Source: Gemmatimonadota bacterium | GTDB lineage: Bacteria; Gemmatimonadota; Gemmatimonadetes; Longimicrobiales; Longimicrobiaceae | Reading direction: 5' to 3' | Length of the DNA: 34,117 nt | Assembly (NCBI GenBank): GCA_028287185.1 | Contig: JAQBQD010000162.1 | Span: 1-34,117, forward strand | Shown: positions 1 through 8,196 of the stretch, piece by piece | Layout of the letters: each line of letters begins with the position of its first letter | How positions within the stretch are numbered: position 1 is the first letter of the stretch | Notes under the pieces: generated by a model | The model's database searches: none | Told to the model about the DNA's origin: nothing | What the model saw: only the letters and a program-made list of their open reading frames with translations | Translations under genes and position numbers: made by a program

Positions 1-136
1 TAACCCCGCTTCCATCGCCACCCAGCGGCGGCGCTACGCCCGTCTCCTCATCGAACGTCTCCCCTGCTGCCCAGCCTGCGGCCAACACTCCGTCAGGCGT
101 CATGCGTTTCTAACACAGTAGTATTAGGACGCCGGC
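1..136 (+). other. 3' end of an unidentified reading frame, cut by window start
   Basis: An open frame enters the window and stops at TAG 134-136. Its last 39 codons have high third-position GC for most of their length, falling off near the end. They include a zinc-ribbon-like Cys-Pro-Ala-Cys-Gly followed by a basic stretch, which vaguely recalls the zinc ribbon of some transposases. That resemblance is weak and no family can be named. Bases 137-245, before the next gene, show no clear promoter. A short AT-rich patch at 111-128 has CTAA/TTAG ends that could be an element border. A minus-strand frame also exists here but has poorer codon bias. Confidence 0.25.
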
Positions 137-245
137 CTCGGCAGGCCGCGCCTCCATCGAATCCGGATGACGCCTCCGTCACGTCCCACGCCCTCCGCTC
201 GTTCTCGTGCGACCGCCCTCCGCCGACCCTCCCGCCGGGCTTCCG

Positions 246-1190
246 ATGATCCAGCTCTCCCGCCGCGCCTCCCTGCGTCTCGCCGCGTCCGTCTCCCTGC
301 TCGCCGCCGCTCCCGCGCGGGGGCAGTGCGTCGCGACGGTCGCGGGGCCGTGCGACGAAGGCGGCGGCCGCGCGGCGGGGCAGGCGCAGACGGTGGCGGC
401 CAACGCGCTGCTGGGCGGGCTGACGGCGGGGATGATGCGGGTGGCGCACGGCGGCCGGTTCGGCGGGGCGTTCGTGCGCGGCGCGGCGGGCGGGGCGCTG
501 GTGTACGCCGGCAAGCGCACGGTGGTGCACCGCTTCTACGGCGCGGGCCTGCTGGGGCGGCAGATCGCGTCGGTGGGGTCGTCGGTCAGCTACAACGCCG
601 CCGCGGGCACCGGCGCGCTGGACCGCCTGATGTTGCCGGTGGGCCCCGTGCGCGTCTACGTGTCGCCGCGCGGCCGGCGGACGGTGCACGTGCGGGTGGA
701 CGCGGCGACGCTCGCGACGCTGGGGTACGTGGCGCTGCGCCGCGACAACGCCTTCGACCTGTCGGCCACGCTGTCGACCGGCGCGCCCGTGTTCCGGCAC
801 TACGCCACGCCGGGGCAGGTGGACTGGGAGGGCGCGCAGGTGGCCGGCGTGGTGCAGCTTCGCCACGCACCATACGAGCGCACGCCGGGCGTGGTGGTGA
901 GCGCCGCCGTGCGCGAGTACGTGGACGACGTGGCGGCGCACGAGCGCGTGCACGTGCTGCAGTACGACCAGAGCTTCCTGCTCTGGTCCGCGCCCGCCGA
1001 AGACGGTATCCTCCAGCCCAGCCGCGCCGGGCGCGCCCTCCACCGCTGGGTGGACCTGGGGCTCAACCTGCCGCTGTGGGCCGCGCTGAACGAGGCGGTG
1101 GGCCACCGCGAGCGGCCCTGGGAGCGCGAGGCGTACTTCCTCAGCCGCTCCTCTCCCGAGCAGATCGGAGGCCGCCCCGACCGCCGGTGA
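246..1190 (+). CDS. Secreted hypothetical protein with HExxH motif (314 aa)
   Basis: Function unknown. I place the start at ATG 246 rather than the in-frame codon at 207, because 246 gives a clean signal sequence: Ser-Arg-Arg at residues 5-7, then a hydrophobic stretch to about residue 22, and Ala-Arg-Gly-Gln-Cys near the probable cleavage site. The SRRxSLR pattern is Tat-like with Ser in place of Phe. Two Gly/Ala-rich hydrophobic segments follow (about 50-85). Residues 232-236 are His-Glu-Arg-Val-His, an HExxH zinc-binding motif, followed by a Gln-Tyr-Asp-Gln segment and a C-terminal aromatic region. A third zinc ligand cannot be assigned. A secreted or periplasmic metallopeptidase is possible, but HExxH occurs by chance often enough that this stays tentative. 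The HAD gene follows 46 bases later on the same strand. Confidence 0.75.
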   Translation: MIQLSRRASLRLAASVSLLAAAPARGQCVATVAGPCDEGGGRAAGQAQTVAANALLGGLTAGMMRVAHGGRFGGAFVRGAAGGALVYAGKRTVVHRFYGAGLLGRQIASVGSSVSYNAAAGTGALDRLMLPVGPVRVYVSPRGRRTVHVRVDAATLATLGYVALRRDNAFDLSATLSTGAPVFRHYATPGQVDWEGAQVAGVVQLRHAPYERTPGVVVSAAVREYVDDVAAHERVHVLQYDQSFLLWSAPAEDGILQPSRAGRALHRWVDLGLNLPLWAALNEAVGHRERPWEREAYFLSRSSPEQIGGRPDRR

Positions 1191-1236
1191 TCGGGTGCCC
1201 GCGGCGGGAGGAGCGATCACCTACACGCGAGCGCCC

Positions 1237-1932
1237 ATGCGGGTCATCCTGTTCGACGCCGGCAACACCCTGGTGTGGCTGGACCACGACTTCATCCTGG
1301 GCGCCCTGCGCGACGCGGGCGTCCACACCACGTCCGACGCGCTGCTGGCGGCCGAATACGACGCCAAGCGCCTGATGGACGATCTGGTCCGCGCCGGAAA
1401 CGGGGGCACGGACGACACCCGCGCGCGCCTCTACTTCGCCGAGGTGTTCCGCCGCATCGGCATGGACGACGCGCTCTTCCCGCAGGTGGCCGCCGCGCTC
1501 TACGCCCGCCATGCGGAGCGGAACCTGTGGTGCGCGGTGCACGAGCGCACCGCCGAGACGCTCGCGGAGCTTCGCCGCCGCGGCTACCGGCTGGGCGTCG
1601 TCTCCAACGCGGACGGGCGGGTGGAGGCGCTGCTGGAGGAGGTGGCGCTGCGGCCATACTTCGACTGCGTGCTGGACTCCGGCGTGCTGGGGGTGGAGAA
1701 GCCCGACCCGCGCATCTTCCTGCTGGCGTGCGAGCGCATGGGCGTCGATCCCGCGGACGCTGCGTACGTGGGCGACCTGTACGAGATCGACGTGGTGGGC
1801 GCCCGAGCGGCGGGGCTGCGCGCATTCCTGGTCGATCCGCTGGATCGGTGGACGGAGCTGGACTGCGACCGCCTCGCCGACCTGCCGGACCTGCTGGCGC
1901 ACTTCCCCGCGCGGGAGCCCGGCGATGCCTGA
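1237..1932 (+). CDS. HAD family hydrolase (231 aa)
   Basis: Haloacid dehalogenase superfamily hydrolase, probably a small-molecule phosphatase of unknown substrate. Motif I is Phe-Asp-Ala-Gly-Asn-Thr with nucleophile Asp7; the second Asp of the usual DxDxT is Gly9, as seen in some REG-2-like members. Motif II is Ser123-Asn124, motif III Lys155 (Glu-Lys-Pro-Asp), and motif IV Gly-Asp180 with Asp185. A helical cap occupies roughly residues 15-90. The start at ATG 1237 puts motif I at the normal N-terminal position; an in-frame GTG at 1195 would add 14 unconserved residues. The end overlaps the methyltransferase start by 8 bases, implying translational coupling. The catalytic consequence of the missing second Asp cannot be judged from sequence. 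Confidence 0.9.
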   Translation: MRVILFDAGNTLVWLDHDFILGALRDAGVHTTSDALLAAEYDAKRLMDDLVRAGNGGTDDTRARLYFAEVFRRIGMDDALFPQVAAALYARHAERNLWCAVHERTAETLAELRRRGYRLGVVSNADGRVEALLEEVALRPYFDCVLDSGVLGVEKPDPRIFLLACERMGVDPADAAYVGDLYEIDVVGARAAGLRAFLVDPLDRWTELDCDRLADLPDLLAHFPAREPGDA

Positions 1933-2680
1933 CACCGCCGAGTGGTGGGAAGGCTACTTCGACGAGCGGTTCATCGCCCTCTATCGCGACTTCCTGACGC
2001 CGGAGCGCACCGCGCGCGAGGTGGGCGGGCTGCTGGAGATGCTGATGCTGCCGCCCGGCGCCGAGGTGCTGGACCTGGCGTGCGGCTGGGGGCGTCACTC
2101 CATCGCCCTGGCCCGCGAGGGGTTCAAGGTCACGGGCCAGGATCTGTCCGAGACGCTGCTCGCCCGGGCCCGCAAGCGCGCCGAGAAGGCGGAGGTCGCC
2201 GTGGACTTCGTGCGCGGCGACATGCGCCAGGTCCCGTGGACGGGGCGCTTCGACGCCGTGCTGTCGATGTTCTCTTCCCTGGGATACTTCCTGTCCGACG
2301 ACGAGGACCTGAAGGTGCTGCGCGCCGCCCACGACGCGCTGAAGCCGGACGGGCTGTTCGTGATGGAGACGATGCACCGCGACCACGTGGTCGCCGCCTT
2401 CGCCGACCGCGACTGGTGGGACGCCGGCGACGGATCGACCGTGTGGGTGGAGCGCGAGTTCGACGCCGTGGAGGGCGTGAGCCGCGAATGGACACGCTGG
2501 CGCCGCGGCGACGCCACCGGCGAGAAGTACCACGAGCTTCGCATCCGCAGCGCCACCGAGTGGGATGTCCTCCTCCGCCGCGCCGGAATGGTCCCGGTGG
2601 AATGGTACGGCGACTGGGAGCTGGCGCCCTTCATCCACAGCTCCGAAGACCTGATCGTCGTCTGCCGCCGCGCGGAATGA
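1925..2680 (+). CDS. Class I SAM-dependent methyltransferase (251 aa)
   Basis: S-adenosylmethionine-dependent methyltransferase with a Rossmann-like fold; substrate unknown. Motif I is Val-Leu-Asp-Leu-Ala-Cys-Gly-Trp-Gly-Arg-His at residues 48-58, the Gly-rich SAM loop. An acidic motif II follows about 20 residues later (Gly-Gln-Asp-Leu-Ser), then the Arg-Gly-Asp-Met motif and a Phe-Asp-Ala-Val-Leu post-motif segment. ATG 1925 overlaps the stop of the HAD gene (TGA 1930-1932), so the two are probably co-translated. Longer upstream extensions of this frame lie inside the HAD gene and are not used. Nothing in the sequence separates a small-molecule methyltransferase from a protein or RNA methyltransferase. 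Confidence 0.88.
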   Translation: MPDTAEWWEGYFDERFIALYRDFLTPERTAREVGGLLEMLMLPPGAEVLDLACGWGRHSIALAREGFKVTGQDLSETLLARARKRAEKAEVAVDFVRGDMRQVPWTGRFDAVLSMFSSLGYFLSDDEDLKVLRAAHDALKPDGLFVMETMHRDHVVAAFADRDWWDAGDGSTVWVEREFDAVEGVSREWTRWRRGDATGEKYHELRIRSATEWDVLLRRAGMVPVEWYGDWELAPFIHSSEDLIVVCRRAE

Positions 2681-2978
2681 TAGGCGAACGCCGCAACGTC
2701 CGGCCGCGCTCCTCCGTTCGCCGAACCTTCGACGGGCCCCGCGCCGCCCGATCCCCCCGAGGAGTCCGCCAAGGCGACTTCTCTCCTACGCCAGCCCGGG
2801 TTTCCAACCCGCGGGCGGTGCTCGTCGCCCCGGAATCATCCGCGATCGGCGAAATCTCCCGTCGGCGATCGACGAACCGCCAATCGACGAGACGACGAGA
2901 CGACGGTCGACGAAACGAGGAACGGCGCTCGACTGGGGCGCCGTTCCTCGCTCTCCGAATCTCGATCGAGTGTCTCCC
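2681..2978. other. Convergent intergenic region, no gene seen
   Basis: This stretch lies between the end of the methyltransferase (+) and the end of def (-). It holds a small hairpin at 2797-2811 (6-bp stem, 3-base loop), possibly a weak terminator for the plus-strand genes. It also holds a TCGA/GACGA-rich low-complexity segment at about 2838-2915 and the long perfect hairpin annotated separately at 2916-2950. No reading frame here has coding bias. Confidence 0.6.
2916..2950 (-). terminator. Hairpin terminator of thrC-def
   Basis: Perfect 12-bp inverted repeat (2916-2927 with 2939-2950) with an 11-base loop, 28 bases past the def stop. On the minus strand it is followed by TTTCG rather than a full T-tract. 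Because it sits between convergent genes it may act in both directions. Confidence 0.65.
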
Positions 2979-3560
2979 TCAAGCACCCAGCGGGACCTGC
3001 GAGACCGGCTCCGTGGAAACCGCCGACTCGGGCGATCCAGCCGTCGCGTACGGGCTGTCGCCGCGGTAGCGCTTCTCGAACTCCTCGCGGGTGCACAGCG
3101 TCGCCGCGGAGACCATCCGGTCGACGGTGAGGATGCCGTCCAGGTGGTCGATCTCGTGCTGAAGCAGCTCGGACAGGTCGCCCTCGGCGCGCATCTCGCG
3201 CGTGGCGCCGGACAGGTCCTGGTAGCGCACCACGATCCACCGGTGCCGCACGACCTGGCAGAAGATGGCCAGGAAGCTGAGGCAGGCGTCCCACACCACC
3301 ATGCGCTCCACGCTGGCCTCCACGATCTCCGGGTTCACCATCGGGTGCCCGCCTTCGACGTCCACGTAGATGACGCGCCGCAGCACGCCGAGCTGCGGCG
3401 CCGCGATGGCGCGGCCGTACGACGTGGTCGCGCGCCAGTGCCGCACGGTGTCGCGCAGGTCGTCCACGAGCGCGGCCGTCTGCGGCGCGGCCGCGTCCTC
3501 CACCGCCGCGCAGCGCATCCGCAGACGCGGGTTGCCGAGCTGGATCACCTCACGAATCAT
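2979..3560 (-). CDS. def: Peptide deformylase, divergent (193 aa)
   Basis: Removes the formyl group from the N-terminal Met of nascent proteins; a metal-dependent cytoplasmic enzyme. All three family motifs can be located, two of them altered. Motif I reads Gly-Arg-Ala-Ile-Ala-Ala-Pro-Gln at 49-56 (usual GxGLAAPQ, second Gly lost). Motif II reads Trp-Asp-Ala-Cys-Leu-Ser at 90-95 (usual EGCLS, so Glu-Gly became Asp-Ala but metal ligand Cys93 stays). Motif III is intact His-Glu-Ile-Asp-His at 135-139. The metal site is therefore complete. The start overlaps the thrC stop by 11 bases. Divergent motifs suggest a secondary or specialised deformylase, with the housekeeping copy perhaps elsewhere; that is inference. 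The C-terminal 25 residues look unstructured. Confidence 0.88.
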   Translation of the reverse strand: MIREVIQLGNPRLRMRCAAVEDAAAPQTAALVDDLRDTVRHWRATTSYGRAIAAPQLGVLRRVIYVDVEGGHPMVNPEIVEASVERMVVWDACLSFLAIFCQVVRHRWIVVRYQDLSGATREMRAEGDLSELLQHEIDHLDGILTVDRMVSAATLCTREEFEKRYRGDSPYATAGSPESAVSTEPVSQVPLGA

Positions 3561-4698
3561 CGTCGTCCAGCCTCCCTCCGGTGATGACGATCACGGCGCT
3601 GCGACCCGCCAGCGACTCCTCCTCCGCCAGCTTCTCAAGCCCCGCCAGCCCGGCCGCGCTCGTCAGCTCCGCCACCACGCCCGCCTCTCGCGCCAGCCGT
3701 CGCTGCGCCGCGCGCATCTCGTCGTCCGACACCGCCAGCAGCGTCCCGTCGCTGCGCCTCACCTCCGCCAGCAGCCGCAGCGCGTTGCGCGGCCGCCGCA
3801 CGGCGATGGACGCCGCCGCCGTCGTCCCGTCCGGCGCGTATCCCGTGCCGCCGCGTAGGCGCCGCACGAGGGGCTGGACGGCATCGGACTGCACGCCCAA
3901 CAGCCGGGGCAGCCGCTCCGTCCGCCCCACCTCCACCATCTCCCGGAATCCCTTCCCGATCGCCCCCAGCGTGCACCCGTCGCCCACCGGAGCGACCACC
4001 AGGTCCGGCGCCTGCCACCCGAGCGCCTCCGCGATCTCGAACGACACCGTCTTCTTCCCCTCGACGAGGAACGGGTTGAAGGCGCAGTTGCGGCTGTACC
4101 ACCGGTGCTCCGCGCCCTGCCGCTCCGCCTCGGCGAAGGCGTCGTCGTAGTTTCCATCGACGGAGTGCACCTCCGCCCCGAAGCGCCGCAGCCACGCCAC
4201 CCGCGCAGGCGACGCCGAGGCGGGGACGAAGGCGTGCGCGCGAAGGCCCGCGTGCGCGCAGAACCCCGCCAGCGAGACGGCCGCGTTTCCTGCCGATGCG
4301 CAGTAGAGCTCGCTTCGGCCGCCCGCCTGCGCCATCGCGAGCGCGACGGCGGTCGCGCGGTCCTTGAGGCTGCGCGTGGGGTTCCGCGTGTCGTCCTTCA
4401 GCCACAGCTCGCGAAGCCCGAGCGACGAAGCGAGGCGTGGCGCGGCGACCAGCGGCGTTTCGCCGACGGGGAGCGAGGCGGAGCCGACGGACGTCGGCAG
4501 CAGCCCGCTCCATCGCGACAAACCCCGCGCGGGCACGGAGCCGAACGCGGCAGGGTCGACGGCCGCGTAGTCGTACTCGACGTCGAGGATGCCGGGATCG
4601 GCGCCGTCGTCCCCGGTCCCGCAGGCGGGGCAGAGGTACGCGGCGGGATCGAACGGTTGCGCGGTGCCGCAGCGGAGGCAGCGAAGCAGCGTGGGCAT
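3550..4698 (-). CDS. thrC: Threonine synthase-like PLP enzyme (382 aa)
   Basis: Fold-type II PLP enzyme, best read as threonine synthase (O-phosphohomoserine to threonine). An N-terminal zinc ribbon has Cys7/Cys10 and Cys23/Cys26, followed by a Val-Glu-Tyr-Asp-Tyr segment typical of the archaeal-type class. The PLP lysine is Lys112 in [14 protein letters not shown] is the substrate/PLP loop and a Gly-Asp-Gly-Cys motif binds the phosphate. An upstream ATG at 4734 exists, but the -10 box at 4742-4737 ends two bases before it, so that codon would precede the transcript; ATG 4698 is chosen. No strong Shine-Dalgarno is visible. Other PLP lyases with the same ribbon cannot be fully excluded. It is co-transcribed with def. 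Confidence 0.85.
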   Translation of the reverse strand: MPTLLRCLRCGTAQPFDPAAYLCPACGTGDDGADPGILDVEYDYAAVDPAAFGSVPARGLSRWSGLLPTSVGSASLPVGETPLVAAPRLASSLGLRELWLKDDTRNPTRSLKDRATAVALAMAQAGGRSELYCASAGNAAVSLAGFCAHAGLRAHAFVPASASPARVAWLRRFGAEVHSVDGNYDDAFAEAERQGAEHRWYSRNCAFNPFLVEGKKTVSFEIAEALGWQAPDLVVAPVGDGCTLGAIGKGFREMVEVGRTERLPRLLGVQSDAVQPLVRRLRGGTGYAPDGTTAAASIAVRRPRNALRLLAEVRRSDGTLLAVSDDEMRAAQRRLAREAGVVAELTSAAGLAGLEKLAEEESLAGRSAVIVITGGRLDDDDS

Positions 4699-4736
4699 CG
4701 GGGGGACGGGAGGGGAAACGGATGCGGAATGCATAC

Positions 4737-4765
4737 TGTATACCGGGTCATGCGTGGCGAGTCAA
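4737..4765 (-). promoter_or_regulatory. Sigma-70 type promoter for thrC-def
   Basis: On the minus strand the -35 box TTGACT (4765-4760) and -10 box TATACA (4742-4737) are separated by 17 bases. Transcription should begin near 4730, giving a leader of about 30 bases to the thrC ATG at 4698. This site decides between two in-frame thrC starts. Confidence 0.75.
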
Positions 4766-4803
4766 CGCCGGCGTGCGGCGTTCGACGCGGAACGGCCCGT
4801 TGC

Positions 4804-4832
4804 TTGCCGCGTTCCGGCGCGCGGCGTAGGTT
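4804..4832 (+). promoter_or_regulatory. Probable promoter for the B12/carboxylase operon
   Basis: TTGCCG (4804-4809), 17-base spacer, TAGGTT (4827-4832), about 60 bases upstream of the B12-binding gene and divergent from the thrC promoter. The match to consensus is moderate. Confidence 0.45.
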
Positions 4833-4899
4833 TCACAGGCTCCCGCCCGGCATCGGGCGGAGCGGATCTTGTGCTTCCCATCTTGACCGACGACCAAGA

Positions 4900-5328
4900 A
4901 TGTCTGAACGGAAGATCCGGGTGCTCGTCGCCAAGCCCGGTCTGGACGGCCACGACCGCGGCGCCAAGGTGATCGCGGCCGCGTTCCGCGATGCCGGCAT
5001 GGAGGTCATCTACACGGGCCTGCACCAGACGCCCGAGATGGTGGTGGCCGCGGCGGTGCAGGAGGACGTGGACGTGGTGGCCATGTCCATCCTCTCCGGC
5101 GCGCACATGACGCTCTTCCCGCGCGTGCGCGAGCTGCTGGAGGAGGAGGGCGCCGACCACGTGCTGCTCACGGGCGGCGGCATCATCCCGGCCGAGGACA
5201 TGGAGGCGCTGGCGGCGCAGGGCATTGGGCGGCTGTTCGGCCCCGGCACCACCACGGGCGACGCCGTGCAGTACGTGAAGGACTGGTTCAGCCAGCACGG
5301 CCGCGACCGCGAGCCCACCGCCCGGTGA
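4900..5328 (+). CDS. Cobalamin-binding protein, mutase small-subunit type (142 aa)
   Basis: Stand-alone B12-binding domain like the C-terminal domain of methylmalonyl-CoA mutase and related acyl-CoA mutases. The cobalamin motif Asp-Gly-His-Asp-Arg-Gly lies at residues 16-21, with His18 the expected lower axial ligand. The Ser-Ile-Leu-Ser-Gly and Leu-Leu-Thr-Gly-Gly-Gly segments that surround the nucleotide tail are present. Length fits a separate small subunit. The catalytic large subunit is not in this window, so the enzyme must be assembled from a distant gene. Its stop overlaps the next start (GTGA), tying it to the carboxyltransferase. Together they suggest propionyl-CoA or branched acyl-CoA metabolism; the exact mutase (methylmalonyl, isobutyryl or ethylmalonyl) cannot be read here. 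Confidence 0.88.
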   Translation: MSERKIRVLVAKPGLDGHDRGAKVIAAAFRDAGMEVIYTGLHQTPEMVVAAAVQEDVDVVAMSILSGAHMTLFPRVRELLEEEGADHVLLTGGGIIPAEDMEALAAQGIGRLFGPGTTTGDAVQYVKDWFSQHGRDREPTAR

Positions 5329-6965
5329 CCGACACCGCAGCCGGCGCGGCGCCGCCGAAGACGGAGAACCGCACCGCCGCCCTGGCCCGCGAGCTGTCCG
5401 AGCTGGAGGCGCGGCTGCGGCAGGGCGGGGGACAGAAGCGCATCGACAAGCAGCACGCGGACGGCAAGCTCACGGCGCGCGAGCGCATCGGCCTGCTGCT
5501 GGACCCGCGCACGCGCTTCCAGGAGGTGGGCCTGCTGGTGGCGCACGACCGCTACGACGGCCAGGCGCCCGGCGCGGGCGTGGTGACCGGCGTGGGCACC
5601 GTCGCGGGGCGCGAGGTGGTGGTGGTGGCCAACGACGCCACGGTGAAGGCCGGCTCCTGGTGGCCCGAGACCATCACCAAGATGCTGCGCGCGCAGGAGA
5701 TCGCCATGCGCAGCCGGGTGCCCATCGTCTACCTGGTCGACTCCGCGGGCGTCAACCTGCCGTACCAGGGCGGCGTCTTTCCCGGGCAGTACGGCGCGGC
5801 GCGCATCTTCTACTACAACAGCATCATGCGGCGCTACCTCAAGGTGCCGCAGATCGCCGCCGTGATGGGGCCGTGCATCGCCGGCGGCGCGTACCTGCCC
5901 GCGCTGTCGGACGTGATCCTGATGGTGGAGGGCACGTCGTTCATGGGGCTGGGCGGGCCCAACCTGGTGAAGGGCGCCACGGGCCAGACCACGGACTCCG
6001 AGACGCTGGGCGGCGCCTGGACGCACAACGCCATCTCCGGCGTCGCGCACTACCGCGTGGCGGACGACTGGGCCTGCCTGTCGAAGATCCGCGACCTGGT
6101 GAAAGCCCTTCCGCGCACGCACACCGCGCTGCCCCTGGCCGATCCCGCGCCGCCCGCGCGCCCCGAGCGCGACCTGTACGACGTGCTGCCGGCCGACCAC
6201 CGCCAGCCGTACGACATGCGCGAGCTGCTGCGCTGCATCCTGGACGGCGGCGCGCTGGACGAGTTCCAGGCGGACCACGCGCCCGAGATGATCTGCGGCA
6301 GCGCGCGGCTGGACGGCGTTCCCGTCGGCGTCATCGCCAACGCGCGCGGCATGCTCAAGGACCCGCACGGCGGCCCGCCCAAGTTTGGGGGCATCGTCTA
6401 CGCCGACAGCGCCGACAAGGTGGCGTTCTTCATCGAGACGCTGAACCGCCACGGCACGCCCATCCTGTTCCTGCAGGACGTGTCGGGCTTCATGGTGGGG
6501 GTCGATGCCGAGCACTCGGGCATCATCCGCTCCGGCGCGCGCTTCGTGGAGGCGATGGCGACGGCGACGGTGCCCAAGCTGGTGCTCACGCTGAACCATG
6601 CGTCCGGCGCGGGATACTATGCCATGGCGGGGCAGGGCTTCGACCCCGACTTCATCTTCACCTGGCCCACGGGCCGCATGGCGGTGATGGAGGGCGACAG
6701 CGCCGTGATGGCCCTGTTCAGCGGCCAGCTCGACGAGCTGAAACGGCAGGGCCGCCAGCCCGACGCCGAGATGCAGGCGAAGATGCAGGCCGTCCGCGAC
6801 GACTACGAGCATCAGCTGGACGCCAAGTACGCCGGCGCCCGCGGTTTCGTGGACGCCGTGGTGCTGCCGGAGGACACGCGGGCGGCGCTGGGCCTGGCGC
6901 TCCGCACCACGCTCAACAACCCGGGCCCGCACCTGGGCCCGTTCGTGCTTCCGCCAAACGTCTGA
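5325..6965 (+). CDS. Acyl-CoA carboxylase carboxyltransferase (beta) subunit (546 aa)
   Basis: Transfers carboxyl from biotin to an acyl-CoA. The sequence has the N-terminal Arg-Glu-Arg-Ile-Gly-Leu-Leu-Leu-Asp motif, an oxyanion-hole segment Gly-Pro-Cys-Ile-Ala-Gly-Gly-Ala-Tyr near residues 183-191, and the C-terminal half with Asp-Val-Ser-Gly-Phe-Met and [16 protein letters not shown] with Leu-Gly-Gly-Ala resembles the methylcrotonyl/geranyl-CoA carboxylase branch more than the propionyl branch. The start is GTG 5325 in a GTGA overlap with the B12 gene, so it is translationally coupled. No biotin carboxylase (alpha) subunit lies nearby. Adjacent AtuA supports branched-chain or isoprenoid-type acyl-CoA breakdown, though the substrate remains inferred. 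Confidence 0.9.
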   Translation: MTDTAAGAAPPKTENRTAALARELSELEARLRQGGGQKRIDKQHADGKLTARERIGLLLDPRTRFQEVGLLVAHDRYDGQAPGAGVVTGVGTVAGREVVVVANDATVKAGSWWPETITKMLRAQEIAMRSRVPIVYLVDSAGVNLPYQGGVFPGQYGAARIFYYNSIMRRYLKVPQIAAVMGPCIAGGAYLPALSDVILMVEGTSFMGLGGPNLVKGATGQTTDSETLGGAWTHNAISGVAHYRVADDWACLSKIRDLVKALPRTHTALPLADPAPPARPERDLYDVLPADHRQPYDMRELLRCILDGGALDEFQADHAPEMICGSARLDGVPVGVIANARGMLKDPHGGPPKFGGIVYADSADKVAFFIETLNRHGTPILFLQDVSGFMVGVDAEHSGIIRSGARFVEAMATATVPKLVLTLNHASGAGYYAMAGQGFDPDFIFTWPTGRMAVMEGDSAVMALFSGQLDELKRQGRQPDAEMQAKMQAVRDDYEHQLDAKYAGARGFVDAVVLPEDTRAALGLALRTTLNNPGPHLGPFVLPPNV

Positions 6966-7000
6966 CGCAGCGCCGGACCGCAGACCCGCAGGAGGACGAG

Positions 7001-7678
7001 ATGCACACGATCGCCGCGACGGAACGCCGCCTCTTCACGCCGAACGAGTTCTTTCGGATGGCGGAGCTGGGGATCATCCCCCCCGCCGGCTTCGAGCTGA
7101 TCGACGGCGAGCTGGTGGAGAAGAACGGCCGGGGCACGCCGCGGCTGTGGACGTACGAGGACTACGTCCAGCTCGGCCAGGCCGGCATCCTCGCGCCGGA
7201 GGAGCGCACCGAGCTGATCAACGGAGAGATCGTCTCGATGACCCCGATCGGTCCGCTTCACGTATCCGTCGTCGATCGCATCACGGCGCTGCTCGGCGAA
7301 TGGGCGTTTGGCCGCGCGATCCTGCGCGTGCAGAGCCCGCTTCGGTTCAACGACATCCAGTCGCCGTATCCCGATCTCGTGCTGCTCCGCATGCGCGACG
7401 ACTTCTACGCGTCGCGCGAGGCGGGCCCGTGGGACGCGCTGCTGATCGTGGAGGTGGCGGACACCTCGCTCGCGCACGACCGCGAGAAGGCGCAGACGTA
7501 CGCCCGCGCCGCGATCCCGGAATACTGGCTGGTGGACGTCAACCGGTCCACCGTTAGCGTCCACCTCCATCCCGTCGGCGGAGAGTACACTCGCGTGACG
7601 GACTACCGGCGGGGCGAGCGTTGGACCTCGCCGGGGATGGACGGACGGGAGATCCGCGCCGAGCAGGTGCTGGGCTGA
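7001..7678 (+). CDS. Uma2 family (PD-(D/E)XK-like) protein (225 aa)
   Basis: Uma2/DUF820 family protein with a restriction-endonuclease-like fold; cellular role generally unknown. Candidate catalytic residues are Asp125 (Tyr-Pro-Asp-Leu-Val), Glu151 (Leu-Ile-Val-Glu-Val) and Lys163 (Asp-Arg-Glu-Lys-Ala), followed by the family signature Ile-Pro-Glu-Tyr-Trp-Leu-Val-Asp at 172-179. The start is ATG 7001 behind an excellent AGGAGG-like site (about 6989-6994). Unusually, the N-terminal family segment is present twice: residues 11-41 and 49-80 align with each other, each ending in Glu-Leu-Ile-(Asp/Asn)-Gly-Glu. It sits inside a metabolic operon with no evident functional link. These genes often occur in many scattered copies. 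Confidence 0.88.
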   Translation: MHTIAATERRLFTPNEFFRMAELGIIPPAGFELIDGELVEKNGRGTPRLWTYEDYVQLGQAGILAPEERTELINGEIVSMTPIGPLHVSVVDRITALLGEWAFGRAILRVQSPLRFNDIQSPYPDLVLLRMRDDFYASREAGPWDALLIVEVADTSLAHDREKAQTYARAAIPEYWLVDVNRSTVSVHLHPVGGEYTRVTDYRRGERWTSPGMDGREIRAEQVLG

Positions 7679-7692
7679 CCGCCTCCGCGCTG

Positions 7693-8196
7693 GTGCTGGA
7701 GGCCCGCTTCCGGACGGACGCGGCGGAGCACGAGCGCGCTGGAAACCTGATCCGCGGCCGCGCGGAAGGCAGCTTCTCGCTGCTGCCCATGATCCCATTC
7801 TGGATGGCGCTCAGCGTCCTCTCGTTCGCGATCCAGTTTGCCGCGTCGGCCCGCGAGCTCCGCGCGTATGAGCTTGCCGTGTACGCGGAATGGATCCTGG
7901 TCTTTGCCGGCACGTTCTGCATGGGGGTCGGCCTCGCGATGCGGAGGCAGGGCGAGCTTACGTGGCGCGTCTCCGCTGACGGGATCGCGATCCACCGCCC
8001 GCGCCGCCCGCTGCACGTGCCGTGGGGCCGCATCGTGGCAGTGGACGAGACGCCGGAGTTCTTCCTCGTCCGCCTGACGACGGTCGGCTTCTACCTCCCG
8101 AAGCGGGTGCTCGGAGATTCGGGTGGGGAAGGGGCGTGGCGGACGGCGCTCATGGAACGCGCGGGCCCTGCATCGAACATCAACGTCTCGGGATAG
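7693..8196 (+). CDS. YcxB-like membrane protein (167 aa)
   Basis: Probable inner-membrane protein of the YcxB-like type, function unknown. From GTG 7693 the protein has a soluble N-terminal segment, two hydrophobic helices (roughly residues 30-48 and 60-80), and a C-terminal beta-rich domain containing Trp-Gly-Arg-Ile and ending in Gly-Phe-Tyr-Leu-Pro-Lys-Arg, which is the recognisable family tail. An in-frame TTG at 7621 would overlap the Uma2 gene by 58 bases; GTG 7693, 14 bases after the Uma2 stop, is preferred. Its stop is directly followed by the ATG of the AtuA gene with no spacer, so it is part of the operon. Confidence 0.72.
   Translation: MLEARFRTDAAEHERAGNLIRGRAEGSFSLLPMIPFWMALSVLSFAIQFAASARELRAYELAVYAEWILVFAGTFCMGVGLAMRRQGELTWRVSADGIAIHRPRRPLHVPWGRIVAVDETPEFFLVRLTTVGFYLPKRVLGDSGGEGAWRTALMERAGPASNINVSG

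Noticed and set aside
93..1220. Long minus-strand open frame opposite the HExxH gene
   Set aside because: His/Arg/Ala-rich composition typical of an antisense shadow in high-GC DNA; the plus frame has a signal peptide and sensible motifs.
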